A stretch of 64,000 bases of DNA from Psychrobacter fozii. GTDB taxonomy: Bacteria > Pseudomonadota > Gammaproteobacteria > Pseudomonadales > Moraxellaceae. A model generated the notes under the pieces. The model had not been told where the DNA came from. It ran no database searches and saw only the letters and a list, made by a program, of their open reading frames with translations. Where the stretch lies: contig NZ_QJSU01000007.1 in assembly GCF_003217155.1 (NCBI RefSeq), positions 1 through 64,000 of the forward strand. Reading direction: 5' to 3'. A program made the position numbers and the translations under genes. This document shows positions 37,096 to 46,554 of this stretch, piece after piece (position 1 is the stretch's first letter; every line of letters begins with the position of its first letter).

Positions 37096-38052
37096 ATGAA
37101 TGAGATTGAAGACAATATACAGCCGTCTGTTCTAAGTACTGAACCTAAACCAAAAATTGCGTTTATCGATGATGAAAAACGTATTTTGCGCTCAATGAAA
37201 CTGCTCTTTCGCAAAAGTCATGATGTTTTTATCACCACTGACCCCAACGAATATATTGATTACATCAAAAATAACCACGTGCATGTGGCCGTCAGCGACC
37301 AACGTATGCCTGAGCGTGTTGGTGTTGACATATTACGAGAAGTCAAAGAAGTTTCACCATCGACCATGCGTATTCTGCTTACTGGGTATGCCGATCTAAA
37401 CGCTATTATTGGCTCTATCAACGATGGTGAAATTTATCGTTATTTGACCAAACCGTGTAAATCTGAAGAGCTTCAATCAGTTGTTGGTCGTGCCACCGAA
37501 ATTGCTTTGACGTACAACCCTGATGAAAATGCAGATCAAATCGACAGCTCAGATAATAAGCAAACACTATTGGTCATAGATGAGAACGACGAGCTGATTG
37601 AGCAAATTCGCAAGCAGTTTTCAAACAGCTACAAAGTACTACATGCAACCAGTTTAGAAACTGCCTACGATTATCTTGCGAACTATGATATCGGTGTTTG
37701 TATCACAGATATTAATGTTGCCGGTGAGAATATCGCTCCTATTATCTTCACCTTAAAGCAAGATGCACCGCACCTAGTGGTGTTAGTACAAACACAATTT
37801 CAAGATGCCAGTTTATTGATTGATCTGATTAACAAAGGTCAGGTGTATCGCTGCTTGCCAAAACCGATGCGTGCTAGCCTGCTAGAGATTAGCGTCAACC
37901 GCGCGTTCCGCCATCATAGCAATCTCAAAGCCAGCCCTGAGTTGGTCAAACGTCACGAAGTAGAGCACGACCCTGAAAATGATATTCGTATTGATTTAAG
38001 CAATCGGGTACGTAGTTTTATTGGCAAATTGCGCAAGCGTTTTTCGCTATAG
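37096..38052 (+). CDS. Double-receiver response regulator without output domain
   Basis: A 318-residue protein with two receiver domains. The first (about 18-140) has acidic DDE at 26-28, Asp68 in VSDQRMP, and the late Lys in YLTKPCKS. The second (about 150-280) is divergent, with DEND in the acidic pocket, Asp205 in CITDINVAG and Lys in CLPKPMR. A basic tail follows, with no DNA-binding, GGDEF, HD or other output domain visible. It lies directly downstream of the histidine kinase and is probably its partner. It may act by protein contact or as a phosphate relay. An AAGGAT ribosome-binding site precedes the ATG. Confidence 0.88.
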   Translation: MNEIEDNIQPSVLSTEPKPKIAFIDDEKRILRSMKLLFRKSHDVFITTDPNEYIDYIKNNHVHVAVSDQRMPERVGVDILREVKEVSPSTMRILLTGYADLNAIIGSINDGEIYRYLTKPCKSEELQSVVGRATEIALTYNPDENADQIDSSDNKQTLLVIDENDELIEQIRKQFSNSYKVLHATSLETAYDYLANYDIGVCITDINVAGENIAPIIFTLKQDAPHLVVLVQTQFQDASLLIDLINKGQVYRCLPKPMRASLLEISVNRAFRHHSNLKASPELVKRHEVEHDPENDIRIDLSNRVRSFIGKLRKRFSL

Positions 38053-38384
38053 TCTGTTATTTATAAAAAACAGCCACGGCGAAACCATCATAAAGAACCC
38101 TTACATCAATTATGGCGTAAGGGTTCTTTATCATTTTGTCTCTCACATTAAAAACGTTAAGCACCAGACAGCTCATTTATAACTGAGACCTCGCAGTTTT
38201 TGACTCATAGTCGCTCAGTAGGTCAGCCTCAACTTTCCACGCATTATTTTTGATTACTGCTTCTAATCGTCGCTTTAATACCATGTTTTTAATCAACCGC
38301 TTTTGATTGACCAAGGCAACATGCTACATTACCTCGATAATCATTAAAACTAACTTTAAAATAACCATTCGATAAGGAATAACC
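38053..38384. other. Spacer after the two-component genes
   Basis: It contains a terminator (38091-38130) and about 250 bases leading to the D-2-hydroxyacid dehydrogenase gene. No other feature was recognised. Confidence 0.45.
38091..38135 (+). terminator. Terminator of the two-component unit
   Basis: TAAAGAACCCTTAC (38091-38104) and GTAAGGGTTCTTTA (38117-38130) are a perfect 14-bp stem, followed by TCATTTTG. The T-tract is short but the stem is strong. Confidence 0.8.
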
Positions 38385-39326
38385 ATGCAAGCGGTTTTTT
38401 TAGACAAAGGCACTTTTTCTGAGGGCATCGACTTACCTGCCCCAACAGGCATCAGCGACTACGTTACTTATAACGACACCCCAAAAGATACGGCTGTTAT
38501 TTTAGAGCGCTGTAAAGACGCCGATATTATCATTACCAACAAGGTGCAGATTAACGCTGAAGTAATAAGCAAGCTGCCCAAGCTTAAACTCATTCAACTG
38601 ACTGCCACTGGTATGAACAATGTCGATCAAGACGCTTGCGATGAGCACGATGTTGCGCTTTTTAATGTCGCTGGTTATGCAGTCAAAAGCGTGCCCGAAC
38701 ACACATTTATGCTTATGCTAAATGCAATGCGCGCAGGCATCCACTATCATCAAAAAGTCTCTGATGGCACGTGGCAAGCGAAAGGTGATTTTTGCCTGCT
38801 TGATATTCCACTGATAGATTTGGAAGATAAAACCTTAGGTATTATTGGGGTTGGCACCATCGGTAAACGCGTCACCGAAATCGCTCGTGCCTTTGGTATG
38901 AATGTATTGTGGGCAGAACAGCAAGGACGGGCGCCGCGTAATGATAACTACACAGCGTTTGAGGACGTACTTGCTCAATCCGATGTTCTAAGCTTACATT
39001 GCCCATTAAATGCGCAAACTCAGCACCTTATTAATGCAGATACTTTAGCAAAAATGGCCAAACAGCCGCTCATCGTCAATGTCGCTCGTGGTGGTATCGT
39101 CGATAGCCAAGCGTTGACCAATGCGATTAATAACGAGCAAATCATTGGTTATGCCAGTGATGTGTTTGAACAAGAACCTATTGCTAACAACGATCCGCTA
39201 TTGAGCTTAAAGAACCATCCACGTGTCATCTTTAGCCCGCATAACGCTTGGGGCAGTAAGAGCGCACAAGAGACGCTGTGGCAGATGCTAAGCAAACAAG
39301 TCGCGGATTTTATCAATACGCATTAA
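38385..39326 (+). CDS. D-2-hydroxyacid dehydrogenase (glycerate/hydroxypyruvate type)
   Basis: A 313-residue NAD(P)-dependent enzyme that interconverts 2-keto acids and D-2-hydroxyacids. The Rossmann loop GVGTIGKRV is at about 163-171. Arg in VNVARGGIVDS, Glu in FEQEPI and His in SPHNAWGS form the usual catalytic set. Overall it resembles HprA-type glycerate dehydrogenases. A AAGGAAT ribosome-binding site precedes the ATG. The gene ends 20 bases from the convergent monooxygenase gene, with no terminator between. The exact substrate is not deducible. Confidence 0.9.
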   Translation: MQAVFLDKGTFSEGIDLPAPTGISDYVTYNDTPKDTAVILERCKDADIIITNKVQINAEVISKLPKLKLIQLTATGMNNVDQDACDEHDVALFNVAGYAVKSVPEHTFMLMLNAMRAGIHYHQKVSDGTWQAKGDFCLLDIPLIDLEDKTLGIIGVGTIGKRVTEIARAFGMNVLWAEQQGRAPRNDNYTAFEDVLAQSDVLSLHCPLNAQTQHLINADTLAKMAKQPLIVNVARGGIVDSQALTNAINNEQIIGYASDVFEQEPIANNDPLLSLKNHPRVIFSPHNAWGSKSAQETLWQMLSKQVADFINTH

Positions 39327-39346
39327 AAGACAATTACTCATCAAAT

Positions 39347-40972
39347 CTAACGACTGAATCGTAGCCAATCATCTTTTATCTTGCAGTATTTGAGCACTAT
39401 TCGGTCGCGGAGATAGTTGTTTGTAACCCGCCAAGGATATATATCACCTTGCTTGGGTAACTCGTACTGAGCGCGCTTAACATATCCTGAGGATAACGCG
39501 CCCATCACGGTCTCTGATTGGGTGTGGGCGGTGCCATTATCACTCTGCGCTGTTGCTAATACTGCTTGATAGCCATGCTTATCCATGTAGCCAAGTAGTC
39601 GCATCACATACTGACAAGCCAAATCAATCTTTAGCGTCCATGAGGCATTGGTATAACCGAACAGCACTGCCATATTGGGCACATCTTCAACCATGACCGC
39701 TTTATAAGTCATGCGTGTACCGATATCTACTGCCTGTCCATCGATATATACTTTTGCACCACCCAGCATTTGTATCTTTAGCCCTGTCGCTGTCACGATA
39801 ATATCTGCATCGAGATGTTTGCCAGAGTTAAGCATGATACCTGTCTTCGTGAAATGGCTTATTTGGTCAGTCACTACTGCTGCGCGTTTACCCTGTAACG
39901 CTTTGAATAAATCACTATCTGGTACTGCGCATATCCGTTGGTCCCAAGGATTATAATCGGGTACAAAGTGTGCCACATCGACATCGCTGCCTTTTAGTTC
40001 TGTTTTGACGCCACGCTTTAGTAGCGCTTTCATAAATTTAGGGGCTGCTATAGCCGCTCGGTAAGTACCTTGTTGTATGAGTACATTGCGAGTACGCAAT
40101 ACCGTATAGGCCTGCTCTTTTGATAAAGGTGAAAACTTGCCTGACAGCCAATCCAATGCATAATCATCACCTGGCACGCTCGCCACATAAGTGGGTGAAC
40201 GCTGCAGCATAGTGACATGCTGCGCGCATTGCTCAGCTTCTTCATCTACTAACGCTGGCAGCAACGTCATCGCCGTCGCACCGCTACCGATAATGACGAC
40301 CTTTTTGTCTTGATAGTCGACATTATGCCAATGCTGCGGATGGACTATCCGGCCTTCAAATGCTTCTTCTTGATCAAAATGAGGCTTATAACCTTGCTCA
40401 TAATCGTAATAACCAGTGGCACCGACGACGAACTTGGCTGTTAGAGTAAACACTTCACCGCTAACGTGGTTTTTTACCATAGCCGTCCATCGTTGGCTGC
40501 TAGTTGACCAAGAAATCTGCTGCACCTCATGCTGATAACGAATATGCTCAGTGATACCAAACTCGTGCGCCGTATCAGCAATATAACGCTTAATGTCCCC
40601 GCCTTTTGCCAAAATCCTATGGTTCAACCACGGCCTAAAACTGTAGCCAAACGTCAATGCATCAGAGTCAGAGCGAATGCCGGGGTAAGTAAATAAATCC
40701 CATGTACCACCCAAATCTGCACGCTTTTCTAAAATCGCAAACCGCTGCAAGCTTTTCTGCTGCTGTTTTGATGATTGACGTTTACGTTGATTTGGGCTTT
40801 TATGACCAAACAGCCCTTTGTGTTTTTGCTGCTGCAACCGGCAAGCCATGCTTATACCAGCAATTCCTGCGCCGATGATAAGCACTTCATAATCTACTGG
40901 CGTGTCTAAGCGCGCCTTTTTAGATTGAAAGCGTCTCTTAACTGCCTGCTTTGCTGCTATGATATCAAGCAT
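39347..40972 (-). CDS. Flavin-containing (Baeyer-Villiger type) monooxygenase
   Basis: A 541-residue NADPH- and FAD-dependent monooxygenase. The FAD-binding loop GAGIAGISMACRL is at about 33-45, and the Baeyer-Villiger fingerprint FxGxxxHxxxW is visible as FEGRIVHPQHW. The NADPH loop is GSGATAMTLLP, and late ATG-type motif VTATGLKIQ is present. A basic Gln/Lys-rich insertion (about 50-72) interrupts the first Rossmann unit, which is unusual. Such enzymes oxidise ketones or sulfides; the substrate here is unknown. It precedes the pseudouridine synthase gene on the map but reads toward the dehydrogenase. Confidence 0.88.
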   Translation of the reverse strand: MLDIIAAKQAVKRRFQSKKARLDTPVDYEVLIIGAGIAGISMACRLQQQKHKGLFGHKSPNQRKRQSSKQQQKSLQRFAILEKRADLGGTWDLFTYPGIRSDSDALTFGYSFRPWLNHRILAKGGDIKRYIADTAHEFGITEHIRYQHEVQQISWSTSSQRWTAMVKNHVSGEVFTLTAKFVVGATGYYDYEQGYKPHFDQEEAFEGRIVHPQHWHNVDYQDKKVVIIGSGATAMTLLPALVDEEAEQCAQHVTMLQRSPTYVASVPGDDYALDWLSGKFSPLSKEQAYTVLRTRNVLIQQGTYRAAIAAPKFMKALLKRGVKTELKGSDVDVAHFVPDYNPWDQRICAVPDSDLFKALQGKRAAVVTDQISHFTKTGIMLNSGKHLDADIIVTATGLKIQMLGGAKVYIDGQAVDIGTRMTYKAVMVEDVPNMAVLFGYTNASWTLKIDLACQYVMRLLGYMDKHGYQAVLATAQSDNGTAHTQSETVMGALSSGYVKRAQYELPKQGDIYPWRVTNNYLRDRIVLKYCKIKDDWLRFSR

Positions 40973-41032
40973 AATACCGTCCTTGTTTTTGCATGATTTA
41001 TCTAATTTGCATGAATTACCTAAAGGGTTTGG

Positions 41033-41746
41033 TTAAAAAGGGCTTGGGCTTTCCCAGTCCATCCACGCACCCAATACGGGATGCTTTAGACGTAAGTGCT
41101 GTGCATGCAGATTGAGCCTTGGAGCAATCTCTAACGCAGTCCCTTCAGCATAAATAGGGTCGCCAATCATCACGTGATCAACATGCACCATATGGACGCG
41201 CAGCTGATGGCTACGACCGGTAACTGGCTTTAGCATCACTCGTGTCACTGCATGACCATTGCACTCTTCATGAGCCAATATTTCATACATAGTTAACGCA
41301 TGCTTTGACCAGTCGTGGTCGACGATATGGCGCGGTTTGGTCGCAGGCTCGTAGCGTACTGGTACTGATATCTTGCCAGTTGCGCCAATACTCTCCCACT
41401 GTCCAAAGACACGGGCTTGATACTTTTTCTGTGGCAAACGTTCAATAAACTGCTTACTGATATGAGTTTGTGCTGCCGCGTTTTTTGCAAAAATGAGCAA
41501 CCCTGAGGTATCCATATCCAGACGATGAATCAACTTGACTGCTGGATTGACACGCTCAAGCCTTGCCAGCAAGCTCACATTCAGCGTTTTACCATTAACA
41601 CTTAATAGCCCTACGGGTTTATCCACTATCCAAATATCATCGTCTTCATAGATAGTAATATCTCGTGCAAATGCTTGAAAAAACTCAAGCGGACGGGCGT
41701 TCTCTTGAGCATTAAGGGCATTGACTTCTTCATCAGTAAAAAGCAT
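41033..41746 (-). CDS. RluA-family pseudouridine synthase
   Basis: A 237-residue RNA-modifying enzyme converting uridine to pseudouridine in rRNA and/or tRNA. The catalytic Asp77 lies in HRLDMDTSGLL. VDKPVGLLSV (41-50) and the later GRSHQLRVH and IGDPIY are all present. It has no S4 domain, which matches RluA itself (219 residues in E. coli; 23S U746 and tRNA U32) rather than RluC or RluD. The exact target site is inferred from length. It lies upstream of the monooxygenase gene on the same strand, with a 60-base gap. Confidence 0.88.
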   Translation of the reverse strand: MLFTDEEVNALNAQENARPLEFFQAFARDITIYEDDDIWIVDKPVGLLSVNGKTLNVSLLARLERVNPAVKLIHRLDMDTSGLLIFAKNAAAQTHISKQFIERLPQKKYQARVFGQWESIGATGKISVPVRYEPATKPRHIVDHDWSKHALTMYEILAHEECNGHAVTRVMLKPVTGRSHQLRVHMVHVDHVMIGDPIYAEGTALEIAPRLNLHAQHLRLKHPVLGAWMDWESPSPF

Positions 41747-42129
41747 AAAAATGGGCTACTTATATTAGGGCGTAAAGGTAAAAAACAGACTTATTTATGG
41801 ACTGAAATATGAGACTGATAGCGATTTCAAGTATAAAGGAGATACGTCAGACATGTTAAATAGTGGCAATCATTCAATCAAAAATACAAATGGCAGAATT
41901 AACTGGCAGGCAAAATATAATCTATATTATTGTGTGTCGATTTATTGTGCTAATGGCAATTGTTAAACAATTTAACCAGCCTGCATCTGTCAAGTTTGAG
42001 CAAACATGTTAATATAATGGCACATTTTTACCACTTCTAAACGATTCTTTGGTCACTCATCACGCTACTATCTAATCAAGATATTATGTGATGCATGATG
42101 ATAGAAATAATAAAACAAGAGAGAAAACT
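41747..42129. other. Divergent spacer before trxA
   Basis: A 383-base AT-rich region. TATAAT at 42013-42018 is a likely -10 element for trxA, but no well-spaced -35 hexamer is seen. A 37-codon reading frame at 41853-41966 behind an AAGGAG is discussed among the rejected items. Confidence 0.45.
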
Positions 42130-42456
42130 ATGTCAGATCTTATTTTCCACACCACCGATGCCGACTTTGATAAAGACGTACTAGAGTCAGACGTACCAGT
42201 ATTGGTAGACTTTTGGGCCGCTTGGTGTGGTCCTTGTAAAGCCATCGCTCCTATTTTAGAAGATTTAGCCGCTGACTACCAAGGCAAAATCAAAATTGTT
42301 AAGGTAGATGTTGATAGCAACCCACAAGCAGCTAGCCGTTTCGGTATTCGCAACATCCCAACCCTATTTGTATTCAAAGGTGGCGAAAAAGTTGATTCAG
42401 TCATGGGTCTACAGCCAAAAGCTGAATTGGCAAAAGTACTAGACAAGCATCTATAA
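42130..42456 (+). CDS. trxA: Thioredoxin 1
   Basis: A 108-residue cytosolic disulfide reductant used by ribonucleotide reductase, methionine sulfoxide reductases and other enzymes. The redox centre CGPC is at 33-36 within the classic [14 protein letters not shown] context. [12 protein letters not shown] carries the cis-Pro. The ATG at 42130 follows AGAGAG; an in-frame ATG 14 codons upstream is unlikely. A terminator follows, then rho, reproducing the trxA-rho order of many gammaproteobacteria. Confidence 0.97.
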   Translation: MSDLIFHTTDADFDKDVLESDVPVLVDFWAAWCGPCKAIAPILEDLAADYQGKIKIVKVDVDSNPQAASRFGIRNIPTLFVFKGGEKVDSVMGLQPKAELAKVLDKHL

Positions 42457-42502
42457 GCTTGTGCTAGCCAAGCACATGTTAAAAACTGCAATGAAATAGA
42501 AG

Positions 42503-42540
42503 AAGCCATTATCTGACTAAGATAGTGGCTTTTTTGCTTA
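42503..42540 (+). terminator. Terminator of trxA
   Basis: AAGCCATTATCT and AGATAGTGGCTT pair over 12 bp with one G-U, followed by TTTTTGCTTATTTTTT. Confidence 0.87.
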
Positions 42541-42587
42541 TTTTTTATGCAAAAGACTCGATTATATGACTTTTTTGGCAAAATTTA

Positions 42588-42617
42588 TTGACAATGCCAT
42601 TGTGAAGACCGTATAGT
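42588..42617 (+). promoter_or_regulatory. Putative sigma-70 promoter of rho
   Basis: TTGACA (42588-42593), an 18-base spacer and TATAGT (42612-42617) form a near-consensus promoter. It lies just after the trxA terminator and reads toward rho. Confidence 0.7.
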
Positions 42618-42974
42618 CTGCTGACAACAGAAAACTAATTGTTTTCATGAGTGTCTTATCGCTATTCTCCTCGTGTTTATCAACAAAAACACAATCGTCG
42701 TTATAAACACCATTGCTGAACGAAATGACTAAACACAATTACTGATATTGAGTTTTTGACGCAGACTCTTATGTAGCCTTCTTTATATTTATTTCTTATT
42801 ACCTTGCACCAAACGACTGCAATTCGTACATAAGCTGACACGTAACACCCAAACTACATAAATTCTAGCTCTGTGCACGCACCCTCTATCGCCATATTAT
42901 CGTTGTTTTAATCAATGTCGTGACTTGTGCTGCTAATGGCATCTCTCATCTGATCACTTGCTAATGACCTATCT

Positions 42975-44243
42975 ATGAATCTTACTGAATTAAAGAAAAA
43001 ATCAATCGCTGAGCTATTGGCTATCGCAAAAGAAATGGGTCTTGATAATATGGCACGTAGCCGTAAACAAGACATCATCTTTGCTATCCTCAAAACCCAT
43101 GCCCGTAACGGTGAAGCCATTTATGGTGACGGCGTTCTTGAGGTTCTTCCTGATGGTTTTGGCTTTTTACGCTCATCAGAAGGCTCTTATTTAGCGGGTC
43201 CTGATGATATCTACGTCAGCCCTAGCCAAATTCGTCGCTTTAGCCTAAAGACGGGTGACAGTATCGCTGGTACGATTCGTCCACCAAAAGATTCTGAGCG
43301 TTATTTTGCGCTACTAAAAGTCGGTGAAATCAACTTTGATACGCCAGATCGCTCACGTCATAAGCTTATCTTTGAGAACTTAACCCCACTATTCCCAACT
43401 GAGCAATTAAAGCTTGAGCTTGGTAATGGTACCACCGAAGATTTGACGGGTCGTATCATCGATTTGATCGCACCGATTGGTAAAGGTCAGCGCTCTATTA
43501 TCGTTGCACCACCCAAAGCCGGTAAAACGATGCTGCTACAAACCATCGCACAGTCAATTACCCGTAATAATCCTGAGTGTTACCTCATCGTACTATTGAT
43601 TGATGAGCGCCCAGAAGAAGTCACTGAGATGGTACGTACGGTACGCGGCGAAGTGGTTGCCTCTACCTTTGATGAGCCACCACAGCGTCATGTTCAAGTG
43701 GCTGAAATGGTCATCGAAAAAGCCAAGCGTTTGGTCGAGCATAAGCAAGATGTGGTTATCTTACTTGACTCAATTACCCGTCTTGCTCGTGCTTACAACA
43801 CGGTTATCCCTTCATCTGGCAAAGTATTGACGGGTGGTTTGGATGCCAATGCGCTAGAGCGTCCAAAACGCTTCTTTGGTGCTGCACGTAATGTTGAAGA
43901 AGGTGGTAGCTTGACGATTATTGCCAGTGCTCTTATCGATACTGGTAGTAAGATGGATAGCGTTATCTTTGAAGAATTCAAAGGTACAGGTAACCAAGAA
44001 ATTACGCTTGAGCGTGATTTGGCTGAAAAACGTGTCTTCCCTGCGATTAATATCAAAAAATCTGGTACTCGCCGCGAAGAGCGTCTGCTTGATGAAGATA
44101 AATTGCGCAAAGTTTGGATTTTACGTAAATTGCTACAGCCGATGGATGGCGTACAAGCAACTGAGTTCTTGTTGGATCGCCTAAAAGAAGCGAAGACCAA
44201 TGACGAATTCTTTGAGCAGATGAAACGTAAATCACAGAACTAA
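42975..44243 (+). CDS. rho: Transcription termination factor Rho
   Basis: A hexameric RNA helicase of 422 residues that terminates transcription of untranslated RNA. The N-terminal domain begins [15 protein letters not shown]. The RNA-binding cold-shock-like fold has [10 protein letters not shown] near 55-64. The ATPase core shows Walker [12 protein letters not shown] (about 178-188) and [15 protein letters not shown] near 262-276. The Q- and R-loop regions ([32 protein letters not shown]) are conserved. Length matches E. coli Rho (419). It is preceded by a long leader with a strong promoter and closed by an intrinsic terminator. Confidence 0.98.
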   Translation: MNLTELKKKSIAELLAIAKEMGLDNMARSRKQDIIFAILKTHARNGEAIYGDGVLEVLPDGFGFLRSSEGSYLAGPDDIYVSPSQIRRFSLKTGDSIAGTIRPPKDSERYFALLKVGEINFDTPDRSRHKLIFENLTPLFPTEQLKLELGNGTTEDLTGRIIDLIAPIGKGQRSIIVAPPKAGKTMLLQTIAQSITRNNPECYLIVLLIDERPEEVTEMVRTVRGEVVASTFDEPPQRHVQVAEMVIEKAKRLVEHKQDVVILLDSITRLARAYNTVIPSSGKVLTGGLDANALERPKRFFGAARNVEEGGSLTIIASALIDTGSKMDSVIFEEFKGTGNQEITLERDLAEKRVFPAINIKKSGTRREERLLDEDKLRKVWILRKLLQPMDGVQATEFLLDRLKEAKTNDEFFEQMKRKSQN

Positions 44244-44292
44244 TGCTAACACCGTGTCGCTTTAGCATAATAGGCAAGCATTTAGCTTAAAC

Positions 44293-44325
44293 AAAAAAGA
44301 CCGCTTCCGAGCGGTCTTTTCTATT
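44293..44325 (+). terminator. Terminator of rho
   Basis: AAAAAGACCGCT, a TCCG loop and AGCGGTCTTTT make a strong stem with a T-rich tail. Confidence 0.9.
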
Positions 44326-44534
44326 TTTAAGACTGAAAGTTGTAATCAACAATCTCAACTGACCTACTATCTATACAAGCTATACAAGTGCAATAACTTC
44401 CTGAAAAATATCCATCAAGGACACAGTGGAGAAACATCCTTTACAGGATATTTGCAAAGAATAGCGCTTTTACTACGCTCATAAATTATTAGTTGGGTTA
44501 GTATAGGCATACTCTGCTACACAAATCGACAGCA

Positions 44535-44551
44535 GTATCAATTTTTGATAC
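44535..44551. repeat. Perfect 17-base palindrome
   Basis: GTATCAA, TTT and TTGATAC form a perfect inverted repeat. Related TATC-TTGAT words recur in the larger inverted repeat 71 bases downstream, suggesting one binding protein could use both. Confidence 0.5.
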
Positions 44552-44621
44552 ATTCAATGCAGTCTTTATTAATACAGACCACGATATGTCTTGCGGTAAC
44601 ACAATAGGTTATTTTAAGACT

Positions 44622-44672
44622 ATTGCCCAAGTATCTTGATACTTTATATCAGCATCAAAATACTTGGACAAT
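44622..44672. repeat. 19-base imperfect inverted repeat upstream of the lipoprotein gene
   Basis: ATTGCCCAAGTATCTTGAT (44622-44640) and ATCAAAATACTTGGACAAT (44654-44672) are inverted with two mismatches around a 13-base loop. There is no T-tract, so a terminator is unlikely. An operator or RNA leader hairpin is possible. Confidence 0.5.
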
Positions 44673-44728
44673 GCAAATATCGTGTTTTGATTATGGTCAA
44701 CTAACTTGATAACTTAACAGGTGATATT

Positions 44729-44968
44729 ATGAAATTTGCTAAAACTATTGCGATGACTGCCCTTACTAGCTCTGCTCTTATCATGGGCGGCTGTGCAACT
44801 AACGGATATAGCAGTGGCTTGAGCAACACTGCTAAAGGTGCTGCTGTTGGCGCTGCTGCGGGTGCTGTTCTTAAAAGTAACGGCGACAGCAAAGACATCG
44901 CTCGTGGCGCACTTGGTGGTGCTGCTGTAGGTGGTGCTGGTGCTTATATTCTTGACCAAACTCGCTAA
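44729..44968 (+). CDS. Small glycine-zipper lipoprotein
   Basis: A 79-residue protein with a lipoprotein signal peptide ending in MGGC (Cys at about 22). The mature part is a glycine zipper: repeated GAAVGAAAGAV and ARGALGGAAVGGAGAYIL segments able to form tightly packed helices in or at the membrane. It resembles the YMGG/Rcw-type outer-membrane lipoproteins. The gene is alone, with inverted repeats upstream and a strong terminator downstream. An AGGTGATATT ribosome-binding region precedes the ATG. Role unknown, probably outer-membrane or stress related. Confidence 0.82.
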   Translation: MKFAKTIAMTALTSSALIMGGCATNGYSSGLSNTAKGAAVGAAAGAVLKSNGDSKDIARGALGGAAVGGAGAYILDQTR

Positions 44969-45023
44969 TTGATCTTATCAAGGCTGAATATTAATATTAC
45001 CTTGATAGAATCTTAGCTGAAAC

Positions 45024-45057
45024 AAAAAAGCCTGCAATTGATTGCAGGCTTTTTTGT
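45024..45057. terminator. Terminator after the glycine-zipper gene
   Basis: AAAAAAGCCTGCAAT and ATTGCAGGCTTTTTT form a perfect stem of about 15 bp with a T-tract. It could also act on the opposite strand for the convergent metalloprotease gene. Confidence 0.92.
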
Positions 45058-45140
45058 GTCTAATATCCCGTCCTAAAATGAGTTAAAAATAAATTCGCTT
45101 ATCGTGATCTACGATACGCTTATAGTGATACCTAACACAC

Positions 45141-46034
45141 TTATAGCGCGCCGCTAAAAGTATCACAAGACTGTACGCTACCACTCTCTAAACCACGAGT
45201 AAACCACTGCACGCGCTGCTGACTGGTACCATGAGTAAAGTTATCAGGTACGACTGCCCCGCCACTGGCTTTCGCTAAACGATCATCACCGATTTGACTG
45301 GCTGCATTGATGGCTTCATCAATATCGCCCGCTTCTAAAAACTGTACACGCTCTTGATTACGCTGTGCCCAAACACCTGCGAAACAATCTGCCTGCAACT
45401 CTTGTAGCACTGACAGCTTATTAGCTTCTGCACGCGTAACTTGACGACTGGCTTCGTTGACTTGCTGACTGATACCTAGCAACGTCTGCACATGGTGACC
45501 AACCTCATGCGCAATGACATAAGCTTGAGCAAAATCACCCGCTTTGCCTTCGTTACCTTCCTCACTAGAGCCTTGCTTATCACCTGTAATACCAAGATTT
45601 TGACTCATTTCTACAAAAAATGATTTATCTAAATAAACAGTCTGATCTGCTGGGCAATAAAACGGACCTGTCGCAGCGCTAGCGCTACCGCAAGCTGAAC
45701 TCACTTGACCATTAAACAAAATCAATGAAGGCTCTTTATAGGTACTACCTGCTTCATTAAATATTTGATGCCACACTTCTTCTGTGTCAGCCAGTACTAC
45801 TTTTACAAACTGCGTATCCCGATCCGTACTGGTTGCAACTTCAGTAGAGGTTTCACTACTTCCACCGCCAGTAACAGCTTGACCTGTCTGCAAAGCAGTC
45901 ATGGGGTTTACCCCAAATACTAGCCATAAGATACCAGCAATGATAATACCGCCGATACCACCGCCAACCATCTTTCCACCGCCACCACTACTGGTGCGTA
46001 CGTTTGAACTACCACGTCGACCTTGCCATTTCAT
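45141..46034 (-). CDS. ypfJ: YpfJ-family neutral zinc metallopeptidase
   Basis: A protein of about 297 residues with a Gly/Ser-rich N-terminus, one transmembrane segment (GIIIAGILWLVFGVNPM, about 30-46) and a metallopeptidase domain. The zinc-binding HEVGHH (HExxH) lies in AYVIAHEVGHHVQTLLG. The segments FYCPADQTVYLD and LQADCFAGVWA are characteristic of the KPN_02809/YpfJ family. GAGGAA upstream of the ATG at 46034 defines the start. The substrate is unknown. It converges with the glycine-zipper gene. Confidence 0.9.
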   Translation of the reverse strand: MKWQGRRGSSNVRTSSGGGGKMVGGGIGGIIIAGILWLVFGVNPMTALQTGQAVTGGGSSETSTEVATSTDRDTQFVKVVLADTEEVWHQIFNEAGSTYKEPSLILFNGQVSSACGSASAATGPFYCPADQTVYLDKSFFVEMSQNLGITGDKQGSSEEGNEGKAGDFAQAYVIAHEVGHHVQTLLGISQQVNEASRQVTRAEANKLSVLQELQADCFAGVWAQRNQERVQFLEAGDIDEAINAASQIGDDRLAKASGGAVVPDNFTHGTSQQRVQWFTRGLESGSVQSCDTFSGAL

Positions 46035-46554
46035 AATTTTATTCCTCAAACATACGATAGGGACTACTGCTCGTATTGATAGTTATTTATATGATATTAC
46101 GGCCAATACTACTTTTTAGCTTGGTGTTTTAGCCTATTATATTAAAAATAATAGCCTGAATAAGCCTTTCGATAGATAACACCTCTCTAATTTACTCACA
46201 TTACATCAAACGTTACATTTATTTACTGATTAATCATCGTGAAAGCAGTAAATTATTGCAAGTAAATTTAGAAGTTAATATCCAAAAAACTTCTTTAAAA
46301 ACAATCTGATGTTATTGATTATATTTCTTTTGATATCCAACAGGGTGTTAAAAATTATAATCAATATACGAAGTAAAATTAAACTTACAATTTTATTGTT
46401 ACTTAATTGTACGGACTATTTCCATTTAGATAGAAAACATATAGAATGCGTGCAAGCTGAGTAGCTGTAACTGGAAGTCGTTGAATACTGAGAAATCTCG
46501 GATTTCAACCCATGTTGCTGCTATTGATCATTTCATTTTTCCGGAGAAAACACT
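46035..46554. other. Divergent spacer between ypfJ and the acidic lipoprotein gene
   Basis: About 520 bases, strongly AT-rich, without a supported gene or repeat. It carries the promoters for the two divergent genes, and a CGGAG ribosome-binding site 8 bases before the lipoprotein ATG. Confidence 0.45.

Larger units (their letters stand above)
42457..42974. other. trxA terminator and long rho leader
   Basis: After the trxA terminator (42503-42540) and the putative rho promoter (42588-42617) there remain about 350 bases before the rho ATG. A long untranslated leader is known for E. coli rho, where Rho attenuates its own transcript. No ORF, rhlA-like or otherwise, is convincing here. Confidence 0.5.
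44244..44728. other. Spacer between rho and the glycine-zipper lipoprotein gene
   Basis: This region contains the rho terminator (44293-44325), a perfect TATCAA-type palindrome (44535-44551) and a 19-base imperfect inverted repeat (44622-44672). The rest is AT-rich. The inverted repeats lie 60-190 bases before the lipoprotein start and may be regulatory. Confidence 0.5.

Noticed and set aside
41853..41966. A 37-codon reading frame behind AAGGAG, between the pseudouridine synthase and trxA genes
   Set aside because: The ribosome-binding site is about 12 bases from the ATG, which is long. The peptide is Asn/Tyr-rich without a recognisable pattern, and it overlaps the likely trxA promoter region. 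It may be chance.
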